Part shown: one piece after another, positions 1-6,585 of the stretch
How the letters are laid out: each line of letters starts with the position of its first letter
Numbering within the stretch: position 1 is the stretch's first letter
DNA from: UBA1181 sp963626555
GTDB lineage: Bacteria; Bacteroidota; Bacteroidia; Bacteroidales; Paludibacteraceae
NCBI GenBank assembly: GCA_963626555.1
Contig: CAVFXQ010000003.1
Coordinates: 1-64,000 of the forward strand
Reading direction: 5' to 3'
DNA: 64,000 nucleotides
Translations under genes and position numbers: made by a program
Notes under the pieces: model-generated
The model's input: the letters and a program-made list of their open reading frames with translations, nothing else
Told to the model about the DNA's origin: nothing
The model's database searches: none

Positions 1-76
1 AAATCGCTGTCCCAACAGCGACAAGGATTTTGCCAACTAAGATCCAACGATCTTTGGAGAACCATTTTTTCCCCAT
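1..76 (-). CDS. Small membrane protein, N-terminal fragment (runs off window)
   Basis: An open frame begins at an ATG ending at position 76 and continues off the left edge. The 25 visible residues start MGKKWFSKDRW and then turn hydrophobic (ILVGKILVAVGTAI), which looks like the start of a transmembrane helix or uncleaved anchor. It lies 17 nt downstream of the EcsC-like gene on the same strand and so is probably the next gene of the same operon. The family cannot be named from so little sequence. Confidence 0.5.
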   Translation of the reverse strand, partial: MGKKWFSKDRWILVGKILVAVGTAI

Positions 77-93
77 AATATTCCCGACTCTTC

Positions 94-822
94 TTATCTG
101 TTATGTGTAATATCATTCATTTGATTCCTCAATTTTTCTTGAAGTCGTTTGGCCTCAGTATGGAATGTGGCGGCAGTTAGTCCTCCAGAAATCAAACCAC
201 CTATAAGCGGAATTGATTTGCTGAGTGCTTTGGCAAAAGTGCCTTTACTCATACTTACACCTAACCATTTGGCGATTTGTTTAATCATTGGATACCATAA
301 TGTCTTGGATAAAGACATTTGAGGCAAACGCTTCGCTACTTGTTCAGCAAATGCCTTGGAAGCTTTTTGAAATATTTCGTTAGCTACGCCAGCACCCATC
401 ATTACACCGACAAATATAGTTAGCATATTTCGTGACATCTCCGTAAAATTACCGTTCTCATCTTTTAGGTCGGGAAGTCCATAAAGATATGCCAATTTTT
501 GAGCCAAAACAAAGGTATGCCAGTAATATTGAGCGAGATCAGCAGGTATTGTTGCAGCTGCTGCAAAGCCTCCAGGAAGACCTGCAAAAAATGAAAGAGA
601 GGATACTTTTATTAGATGATTATTGATGCATGCATCTCCCAACTTGTCTATTCTTTCTCTTGAAAGAACGTTGACAGGATTGATGATGGCTTTCTCCAAC
701 TGATCACTTGAACAATAGGGTCTTAGTTCCGTCCTAAGAAATGAATCTCTGTCTACTTTTACTCCAGGAATAGCTAACGCTACAGACATGACTTTTCCCC
801 ATACTTCAATTCCATCTGCCAT
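94..822 (-). CDS. EcsC-like membrane-associated protein
   Basis: A 242-aa protein with the hallmarks of the EcsC family. A glycine/alanine-rich stretch near residues 75-95 (GLPGGFAAAATIPAD) is followed by the LAQYYWH...LAYLYGLPD segment typical of that family, and a second small-residue hydrophobic segment lies near residues 203-220 (SIPLIGGLISGGLTAAT). EcsC proteins are predicted to be membrane associated and have no established biochemical activity. The gene starts 8 nt after the stop of the 341-aa gene and is third in the ATPase operon. My inference is that it could be the membrane-acting component of that operon; it could equally be an unrelated passenger. Confidence 0.72.
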   Translation of the reverse strand: MADGIEVWGKVMSVALAIPGVKVDRDSFLRTELRPYCSSDQLEKAIINPVNVLSRERIDKLGDACINNHLIKVSSLSFFAGLPGGFAAAATIPADLAQYYWHTFVLAQKLAYLYGLPDLKDENGNFTEMSRNMLTIFVGVMMGAGVANEIFQKASKAFAEQVAKRLPQMSLSKTLWYPMIKQIAKWLGVSMSKGTFAKALSKSIPLIGGLISGGLTAATFHTEAKRLQEKLRNQMNDITHNR

Positions 823-830
823 ACTTCAAA

Positions 831-1856
831 CTAAAATTTTATGAAATTAGACTTCCTGTCTCCTATAATGCAATCACTATTCGCTTTATTTATTGTTTCA
901 ACAATCTCATTCAATTTTTCTTGTGTGGCTCTCATAGCATCATAGTTCTTTTTTTTTGCTAAACTCTTGATATGAAGACCCATTCCTTTTGATATGAATT
1001 TCCCAAAGGTGTCGAAATAAATAAATGAATCTCCTGACCTAATTTCGTGATAGTTAGTAAAGATAAAGCGGTCATGGTTGATTTTATCACCATCATGACT
1101 GGTTACAAAGGTTATATTGGCTTTTTTTCCTGTTGATTTTTCTATAGCCTTGTTAATGATTTTTTTTGCTGTATCTACATCAAAACTCTTGAGGTACTTG
1201 TCTATTGTAAATATAACAATATTGACTTTTGAACGATCGTCCTTTGTTTCACATTCAGTTAAACACGCAAGCAATTCGCAGAGATTTATTTCTACCAATT
1301 CTTTCTGATTCTTAAAGATATAGCGGTCGTTTATTACAATATCGGAGCATGGCAGAGGAAATAACACATCACTTTCCTCTGGTTTGATTGCCTCAAATAT
1401 TTGCTTCCACGAAGACAAAGACATTTGTGAGGGGTTGATATCTTCCTCAAAAGAATCATCATCGCCACAGAACAAACATCTAAATGTTTTTAATTCTTCA
1501 CCTTTCTCGCACATCAGCACCATCTTTTTTTTCTTGAAATTGGAGATATTTTCGTCAGAAACCATATATACTGAAGAATATTCATTCCAGCCCCAGTCTT
1601 GGCAGTTCTTGAAAGAAATAGGGCGTAATGGTACCTTGTTCTCTCCAAATTCTATCTTTTTTGACTCTCCAAAACCAGCAAGAAATCTACTGAGAATAGT
1701 CTTTGATAGATTATCCGTAACATCTGATTTTGAAAAATTAAACTTGACATCAAGTTGGTTTTTCATCAACCGTTCACAGGTATCGAAAAATTCAATATTA
1801 GACTGCCTTGATTGAATTAATGATTCCCAATTTTCCTTATCAATAAATAGATTCAT
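831..1856 (-). CDS. Unrecognised 341-aa protein coupled to the AAA15 ATPase
   Basis: I do not recognise the family. Its ATG overlaps the TGA of the ATPase gene as ATGA, so the two are almost certainly translationally coupled and work together. Visible features are a CLFC pair at residues 127-130, two similar strand-like motifs, INDRYIF (175-181) and NHDRFIF (260-266), and a C-terminal G-rich turn (ISKGMGLHIKSL, 288-299). The HDRF...GDSF...KGMGLH pattern vaguely recalls the phospholipase D-like MIT_C fold, but a true HKD motif is absent. No signal peptide or membrane segment is visible. It does not look like the TOPRIM/DUF4435 partner of PARIS or the HNH partner of Septu. By position it would be the effector or sensor of an ATPase-based system; that role is inference. 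Confidence 0.75.
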   Translation of the reverse strand: MNLFIDKENWESLIQSRQSNIEFFDTCERLMKNQLDVKFNFSKSDVTDNLSKTILSRFLAGFGESKKIEFGENKVPLRPISFKNCQDWGWNEYSSVYMVSDENISNFKKKKMVLMCEKGEELKTFRCLFCGDDDSFEEDINPSQMSLSSWKQIFEAIKPEESDVLFPLPCSDIVINDRYIFKNQKELVEINLCELLACLTECETKDDRSKVNIVIFTIDKYLKSFDVDTAKKIINKAIEKSTGKKANITFVTSHDGDKINHDRFIFTNYHEIRSGDSFIYFDTFGKFISKGMGLHIKSLAKKKNYDAMRATQEKLNEIVETINKANSDCIIGDRKSNFIKF

Positions 1857-3796
1857 AAGATTTCAAAGGCTAAGTTAGACGCTTCATCGTAAAATCCTGA
1901 TCCAAAGTCTTCTTTGAATAGGCCATCTTTTCGGTAGCCTAAAGCATAAGGCTCTCCATTCTTAGGTACATAGTAAGTTGTAAAAGGACACGTTCCTTCA
2001 ATTTCTTCGTTTGAAGTGAATTTCATTTGCGCAACTAATACTTGAGTTCTACGAATCAAGTATTCGCTGTGCGTCTCCACAATAAAATGAATACCATACT
2101 CCTTATAAGCCGCATAGAACATATCCGCCAACTTTGATTGGTAGCTTGGGTGGAGGTGAATTTCTGGTTCTTCAATGGCGATGGTTCGTTCTTTGGTCAT
2201 TGATCCTTTCTCCATAATAGCCACCTCTATGTTGAGTATTATCGCGAATAGTTGCGTTATGCCATATCCACTGTCTGCAAGAAGAGAACCTTCTTTGTCA
2301 TTCTCGTCCTTGTGAAGTCTAATTGTTACTCCTAAGCCTTCAGAATCTGCATTGATAGATATATGATCTCCAATTCCGAATTCTTTAATCCATTTATCTT
2401 CAAATCTTTTTGCTTCCCAACTTGAAGCACCATTCCCCTTATTCTCAAAATACCTTTTTAGAAGTTTCGTGAATTCATCTTCTGCCTCCATAGGGTATAA
2501 TCGTTTAATACTTACGACAGATGAACTTACATACTGAATAACGTTTTCTACTAAAGCTGAGCAAACGGCTTCTGTCAATATTTTGTACACATACACTAAG
2601 AAACCTTCTTCAACACGACTTTTAATGTCAATATGGGGCGCATATATGTTCTCATCGTCAATACCTACCGTATAACGAATGCATCCTAAAAGACTGTCTC
2701 TCTTTTCAAAGGATACTAGTTCTTTGTATAAATAATCGTCTTTTCTATATATATAGGACAAAAACTCCATTACTTCAAATAGCCTCTGAAATTTTCTTCT
2801 TCTATTTTGTTTCATTCCATCTACAAACATTGAGAACAGACTCTTTTCCGTTGAATGGAAAAAGCGATCATCTTCTTTACCTGAAGCAACATTGTCTTCT
2901 TTTTCAATATGGTAACACAATCCTGTACCCCACATCTGGTTTTCTATGACAAATTTTTGCGCATATGTCTCATCACATGTCAGACCAAAACTGATGGAAT
3001 CCCCATTGTAAGAGGATAAATATTCTTTTTCTTCTTGTTTATACCAAGATAGAAAATCTTTTTCACTGCTTCTCTTAAAATTAGAAAGGATTTCTTCAAG
3101 TCCATTTTTCGCTTTACTTCGTAAAATGAACTTGTTTTTCCAAGCATTCTCCAAGAACTCTATGCATTCTTCTTTTAATCCGCTTAACTCATTTTCAAAG
3201 ATAGGTAAATAAAACAATGATCCTTTCTCTGAAATTTTTTCTAATGTTTTTTCGGTTAAAATATCACTACTACCATGGGTTTTAAAAATTGAATTAAATC
3301 CAGCTTTGGTATTTATATACTGAAAGAAGTTTGGTAGAAGACTGTAATAATTTCCAGCATCTCTTATTCCTGTAGAAGAGTGTATGACTGTTCCATCATT
3401 TCGTTTTATGCAGAATGAGTGTAAAGTTCCATTCAAAAGTTCATCTTTGCTTTGTTCAAATAGTAATTCTAAGTAGACATTTTCTTGTAAGATACGAGAG
3501 TGACTACATATAGCCATAGTGATAATCCCCTCTTCAGACTTTTTATTTACAACCTTTGCAAAATTTCCTAAAAGATTATGGGGTTTCTTTGTGAAATCCA
3601 AATGTTGTTCGAATAAATTTTTCTTCCCATTCTTATTTATTTCTTTGAAATAATCCGACAGCAACATCAATGCTTTCACAATCGAACTCTTTCCTGAACT
3701 ATTGCAGCCCGTCAGCAGTGTGATAGGGCGGAGGTCTATCGTTACTCCTTTGGAGTCAAAGACACGGAAATTTTTTAGGGTGAATTTTGTGTTCAT
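1853..3796 (-). CDS. OLD/AAA15-family ATPase with DUF3696 C-terminus
   Basis: A 647-aa ABC/SMC-like ATPase. It has a Walker A motif at residues 30-37 (GCNSSGKS), a degenerate signature region (DSGYGITQLF, about 508-517), Walker B with the EEPEIHLHP motif (about 542-550) and the ETHS switch histidine (574-577). It ends with the G-L-F-x-E-D-F...GFYDEA tail of DUF3696. Proteins of this class serve as the ATP-driven sensor in many two- or three-gene phage-defence modules, where a small partner encoded next to them is the effector. Here the next gene overlaps it by 4 nt. The coding sequence is AT-rich compared with the neighbouring housekeeping genes. The ATPase family assignment is firm; the defence role is inferred. 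Confidence 0.9.
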   Translation of the reverse strand: MNTKFTLKNFRVFDSKGVTIDLRPITLLTGCNSSGKSSIVKALMLLSDYFKEINKNGKKNLFEQHLDFTKKPHNLLGNFAKVVNKKSEEGIITMAICSHSRILQENVYLELLFEQSKDELLNGTLHSFCIKRNDGTVIHSSTGIRDAGNYYSLLPNFFQYINTKAGFNSIFKTHGSSDILTEKTLEKISEKGSLFYLPIFENELSGLKEECIEFLENAWKNKFILRSKAKNGLEEILSNFKRSSEKDFLSWYKQEEKEYLSSYNGDSISFGLTCDETYAQKFVIENQMWGTGLCYHIEKEDNVASGKEDDRFFHSTEKSLFSMFVDGMKQNRRRKFQRLFEVMEFLSYIYRKDDYLYKELVSFEKRDSLLGCIRYTVGIDDENIYAPHIDIKSRVEEGFLVYVYKILTEAVCSALVENVIQYVSSSVVSIKRLYPMEAEDEFTKLLKRYFENKGNGASSWEAKRFEDKWIKEFGIGDHISINADSEGLGVTIRLHKDENDKEGSLLADSGYGITQLFAIILNIEVAIMEKGSMTKERTIAIEEPEIHLHPSYQSKLADMFYAAYKEYGIHFIVETHSEYLIRRTQVLVAQMKFTSNEEIEGTCPFTTYYVPKNGEPYALGYRKDGLFKEDFGSGFYDEASNLAFEIL

Positions 3797-3846
3797 TTTA
3801 ACTTAGTTAATGTTTTTTATGGAAAATACACTTTGAAATTCAATAA

Positions 3847-3893
3847 AATCACATTGAGAAACCGACCTATAGGCCGAATCCTTCAATGTGATT
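3847..3893 (-). other. Long hairpin between mini-ORF and ATPase gene
   Basis: Perfect 11-bp arms (AATCACATTGA at 3847-3857 and its complement at 3883-3893) enclose a 25-nt loop that itself contains the palindrome CCTATAGG. Read on the minus strand the hairpin is followed by TTTTATTG, a weak T tract. It sits 53 nt past the mini-ORF stop and 50 nt before the ATPase start. It could be an attenuating terminator or an RNA processing site that sets the ratio of the two gene products. Confidence 0.55.
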
Positions 3894-3946
3894 AAATTTT
3901 ACAAGTGGTATGGATTTGTTGTTATCCAGTCTCTTAACTATAATGA

Positions 3947-4081
3947 TTAATCATCATAATTAGGCCAGTCCTCTTCGTTTTCCACTCCGTCTGGAAACAT
4001 AATTTCGATTATGGTTTCGTCATCCATAACCTCCTCTTCTTCCTCTTCTTCAGTCTCCTGATAAGTTTTCTTTCTTCCCAT
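3947..4081 (-). CDS. Acidic 44-aa mini-protein at head of ATPase operon
   Basis: A short open frame (44 codons plus TAA) preceded by an AGGGA ribosome-binding-like sequence 5 nt from the ATG. The product begins MGRKKTYQ, then has an almost pure glutamate tract (residues 9-17) and a further acidic C-terminus ending WPNYDD. The basic head and polyacidic body suggest a protein- or nucleic-acid-mimicking regulator, but no family is recognised. It lies between the operon promoter and the ATPase gene, separated from the latter by a strong hairpin. It is supported by the start context and position only, so it may not be a real gene. Confidence 0.5.
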   Translation of the reverse strand: MGRKKTYQETEEEEEEEVMDDETIIEIMFPDGVENEEDWPNYDD

Positions 4082-4130
4082 TTTTTCCCTTATTTAAATA
4101 AAACAATATTCTATCGTCATTGTGTTATAA

Positions 4131-4140
4131 NNNNNNNNNN
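4131..4140. other. Assembly gap (10 N)
   Basis: A run of ten N separates the mini-ORF from its likely promoter. The fixed length of ten suggests a scaffold join of unknown true size, so the linkage between 1-4130 and the rest of the window depends on scaffolding. Confidence 0.98.
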
Positions 4141-4153
4141 GACAAAATTTGTC
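4141..4153. promoter_or_regulatory. Palindromic operator-like site at the operon start
   Basis: GACAAA-A-TTTGTC is a perfect 13-bp dyad placed at the expected transcription start of the ATPase operon, a position where a repressor would block initiation. It is short enough to be chance, and it abuts the assembly gap. Confidence 0.35.
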
Positions 4154-4157
4154 GTAA

Positions 4158-4189
4158 CAAATTTAACATAAACAGTAGTTCCCCACAAA
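4158..4189 (-). promoter_or_regulatory. Promoter of the ATPase operon
   Basis: Read on the minus strand, a TTTG -33 box (4186-4189) and a TAAATTTG -7 box (4158-4165) are separated by 20 bp, a good Bacteroidota promoter. Transcription would start near 4151, inside the palindrome at 4141-4153, and run across the small gap into the mini-ORF and ATPase. Confidence 0.6.
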
Positions 4190-4242
4190 ATCTTGATTCT
4201 GTGTTGTCTATCCCTAATTTTAAGACACTTGCTTGTGTTATT

Positions 4243-4842
4243 CTATTGGATTTTCTCCCTCAACTCTTTCTCGTATTGTTCTGCTCCAACGAAGACGATG
4301 CCCTGCATGCCAACTTTTTTCGCTCCTTCAATGTTTTCGGGCTTGTCGTCCGTGAAAAGGCATTCGGAGGGGTCTAAGTGAAATTTCTCGCAGAGGCGAA
4401 GGTAGATGGCTGGGTCGGGCTTGATGAGGTGTTCTTCCGCTGAGATGATGCTGTCGTCCAACAAATTGAAAATGTCGTAGATTTTCATAATCTCGCGGAT
4501 TTTACTGCACCAGTTGGTCAGTCCGTAGAGCTTGAAACCTTCGTTTTTCAGTCGGGTGAGTAACTCTTTCATTCCTGGTATCTCGCCCGTGACGAAATCT
4601 GCGTAATGAATGGTGAAGAGTTGTAATGCCTCTGCATATTGTGGGTACTGTCTCTTCGCTTCTTCTATGATTTCGTCGAATGGCTCAAACTCCAAATCGC
4701 ATTTCTCAATGAACTTTGGTCCAGAGAAAATTCGGAAAAACTCCTTTCCCTCCTCGGAATTTTGGAAAAAACGATTCGCCGTGAGCGAGAAATCGTAATC
4801 AATCAAAACCTTTCCAAAATCAAATATTAGATTCTGTATCAT
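4243..4842 (-). CDS. HAD-family phosphatase (subfamily IA, YihX-like)
   Basis: A 199-aa haloacid-dehalogenase-type hydrolase that likely dephosphorylates a small sugar phosphate or nucleotide in the cytoplasm. Motif I is FDFGKV with nucleophile Asp8, motif II is LTN (109-110), motif III is the lysine in IKPDPAIY (Lys141), and motif IV is FTDDKPEN (Asp165/166). The helical cap of residues 15-85 is typical of class IA enzymes such as YihX. The gene lies 20 nt downstream of the cytidine deaminase gene on the same strand and is probably co-transcribed with it. The exact substrate cannot be read from sequence. Confidence 0.9.
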   Translation of the reverse strand: MIQNLIFDFGKVLIDYDFSLTANRFFQNSEEGKEFFRIFSGPKFIEKCDLEFEPFDEIIEEAKRQYPQYAEALQLFTIHYADFVTGEIPGMKELLTRLKNEGFKLYGLTNWCSKIREIMKIYDIFNLLDDSIISAEEHLIKPDPAIYLRLCEKFHLDPSECLFTDDKPENIEGAKKVGMQGIVFVGAEQYEKELREKIQ

Positions 4843-4862
4843 ATTGATGTTTGTTTTGAAAA

Positions 4863-5336
4863 TTACTCTAATGAGTCAAATTGAATTGGCAAAAGGGACT
4901 CTATGCTTTCAACTCGGTAGATACCTTGCGTACCGTTGAGGTAGACTGTTATTTTCTGTCCGAATTTCTTTTCGTACTCCAAGAGGGCTTGTCTGCAGAG
5001 TCCGCAAGGGGAGATAGGGTGTGATAGAAAGCCCTCATTGTTCTTTGCGGAAATAGCCAGTGTTGAAACCGCTACTTTCGGTTTTTGCGCCATAGCATAG
5101 AAGAGTGCGGAGCGTTCAGCGCACAATCCGCATGGGTAGGAGACATTTTCTTGGTTAGCACCAGTAAATATTGTGCCATCTGTGAGACGAAGTGCTGCAC
5201 CCACCGCAAACTGTGAATAGGGGGAGTAAGAGTTTTCTGTGGCTTTCTTTGACTCTTCTACTAAGAAAAAATCTTCTTTGGATAATTCCTCTGCTTTAAG
5301 GACGTCTATGTGGCAAATTATATCTTTATGTTTCAT
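4863..5336 (-). CDS. cdd: Cytidine deaminase
   Basis: Hydrolytic deamination of cytidine/deoxycytidine to uridine in pyrimidine salvage. The 157-aa product carries the substrate-binding N-x-E (Asn61, Glu63), the catalytic CAE motif (zinc ligand Cys72, catalytic Glu74) and the second zinc motif PCGLC (Cys111, Cys114). I chose the internal ATG at 5334-5336, giving MKHKD, because the upstream in-frame ATG would add 14 residues that are not part of the family, and AAGG lies just before the chosen start. The length and the single-domain form match the homotetrameric class. Confidence 0.93.
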   Translation of the reverse strand: MKHKDIICHIDVLKAEELSKEDFFLVEESKKATENSYSPYSQFAVGAALRLTDGTIFTGANQENVSYPCGLCAERSALFYAMAQKPKVAVSTLAISAKNNEGFLSHPISPCGLCRQALLEYEKKFGQKITVYLNGTQGIYRVESIESLLPIQFDSLE

Positions 5337-5401
5337 ACCTTGTATTTGATAGATGTTTCTACAATAACAAATTGTCATTCTAATTTACGATAAAGAAAAG
5401 T

Positions 5402-5435
5402 AAAAAAAACGGTACAACAAAAAAATGTTGCACCG
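5402..5435 (-). terminator. Rho-independent terminator of the OmpH-like operon
   Basis: On the minus strand a 9-bp stem (one G-U pair) at 5410-5435 is followed by eight T. It lies 35 nt past the stop of the OmpH-like gene and separates that operon from cdd. Confidence 0.85.
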
Positions 5436-5469
5436 CCTCGCTATAATATGTGAAAATGTGGTGAATTTG

Positions 5470-6120
5470 TTATTTTTTGACCTTCTTGCCGTAACGTTCG
5501 TCCATCTTGTTCAAAACGTCTTGTGTAATGTCCATTGTTGTGTCGGCATACAATACTTCGGCACGGTTGATGATGAGTTTGTATCGTCCTTCTCTGTTGT
5601 ACGTTTTGAAGAAAGTGTCAATCGTGTCCATTAATTGGTTGGTGAGTTTTATTTGCTCATTGGCAAATTCTTGTTCCAAGCGCATCTGCATTGCCTGCAA
5701 GTCTTGGTCTTTCTTCATCAAACGGTTTTGTTCTTGCTCTAACGATTCTTTTGTTAGGAATCCGCCTGCTTGGTATTTTTGTTGAAAGACCTCCAATTCC
5801 GCCTGTAAACGTTTCTGTTCAGACTTCAGTTTGTTGGTTGACTCCGCTTCTTTCTGAAGTAGCTTCTCATTCCATTTTTTATAGAAATCGAATTTTTGAA
5901 GTTTCTCTTGCAACAGTGCGACATTGACGTATGCAACAGGATAGTCGCTTGTTTTGTCTGATAATAAAGCGGATGATGAGTCGCACACGACGGAGCAAGT
6001 GTCATTCTTGGCTGTTGTTTCTGCTTGGCACGTTGGTGTAGACGTGAAATGCAGAACATACAATACGACAATGGCTACTGCAATGACCGCCAATGCGATA
6101 ATGTTTAAATTTTTTGTCAT
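5470..6120 (-). CDS. OmpH/Skp-like periplasmic chaperone, membrane anchored
   Basis: A 216-aa protein with an N-terminal hydrophobic anchor (residues 5-25), a polar linker and an OmpH core beginning at YPVAYVNVALLQEKL. The middle third is a long charged coiled coil (about 85-165, rich in K/E/Q), as in Skp tentacles, and the C-terminal segment YKLIINRAEVLYAD is the conserved OmpH strand. Skp-type proteins hold outer-membrane proteins unfolded in the periplasm. The anchor appears uncleaved, unlike E. coli Skp. The start lies 2 nt after the stop of the small membrane protein gene, so the two form an operon. Confidence 0.88.
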   Translation of the reverse strand: MTKNLNIIALAVIAVAIVVLYVLHFTSTPTCQAETTAKNDTCSVVCDSSSALLSDKTSDYPVAYVNVALLQEKLQKFDFYKKWNEKLLQKEAESTNKLKSEQKRLQAELEVFQQKYQAGGFLTKESLEQEQNRLMKKDQDLQAMQMRLEQEFANEQIKLTNQLMDTIDTFFKTYNREGRYKLIINRAEVLYADTTMDITQDVLNKMDERYGKKVKK

Positions 6121-6122
6121 TT

Positions 6123-6347
6123 TTATAGTTCTTTTTTATTTTTCTCCTTTTCCGCTTTGCTCATTGGACGAATGTTGTTGTATTCCATATAGTCTTGTGT
6201 CTGAGCACAATAAACACCTTCTTTTTTCAATGCTTTGTTGCCGCCTACGTGTGTGTTCGGAAACTTATGCTTGAAAATAACGCCCACTCCCAATAACAGT
6301 AGGGATATGGCAACGATTGCGAGTGTGAGCAAGAAAACTGTTAACAT
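6123..6347 (-). CDS. Conserved small Bacteroidota membrane protein
   Basis: A 74-aa protein with one N-terminal transmembrane helix (residues 3-25) followed by KHKFPNTHVGGNKALKKEGVYCAQTQD, a pattern I recognise from conserved single-pass proteins of Bacteroidota with no assigned function. It is the first gene of a two-gene operon with the OmpH-like chaperone. The single Cys and the basic tail presumably face the cytoplasm or periplasm; topology is uncertain. Confidence 0.8.
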   Translation of the reverse strand: MLTVFLLTLAIVAISLLLLGVGVIFKHKFPNTHVGGNKALKKEGVYCAQTQDYMEYNNIRPMSKAEKEKNKKEL

Positions 6348-6424
6348 ACGACTTTTATTCCTTTGAATACAACGATACGTCTCCCTTCTTTGTAATCTTA
6401 GATAGGTTTCTCGTCATTCAAACG

Positions 6425-6444
6425 CAAATGTAAAGTTTACATTT
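6425..6444 (-). promoter_or_regulatory. -7 box with overlapping 19-bp palindrome
   Basis: TACATTTG on the minus strand (6425-6432) is a -7 box for the small membrane protein/OmpH operon. It overlaps a perfect dyad AAATGTAAA-G-TTTACATTT (6426-6444), so a dimeric regulator bound there would occlude RNA polymerase. Confidence 0.55.
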
Positions 6445-6569
6445 TATACGATAAAAATCGGGAATGCTATTTTTAGAATTATTCAGACCAAAACGGAATA
6501 TTTAACATATTTTAATTACATACAGCGATGAGCAGGAGTGTGTTTGAATCTTAAATTATGGATCTTTCT

Positions 6570-6577
6570 TATATTTG
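6570..6577 (+). promoter_or_regulatory. -7 promoter box before the T9SS plug gene
   Basis: TATATTTG ends only 8 nt before the first ATG of the plug gene. A TTTG lies 23 bp upstream (6543-6546). The resulting leader would be nearly absent for the first ATG and about 12 nt for the ATG at 6595. Confidence 0.55.
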
Positions 6578-6585
6578 AATAAAAT

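Noticed and set aside
831..1856. PARIS AriB (DUF4435) partner of the ATPase
   Set aside because: No TOPRIM-type Glu...DxD pattern or DUF4435 motif is visible.
4120..4377. Plus-strand frame across the small N gap
   Set aside because: Antisense to the HAD gene and dependent on an arbitrary gap length.
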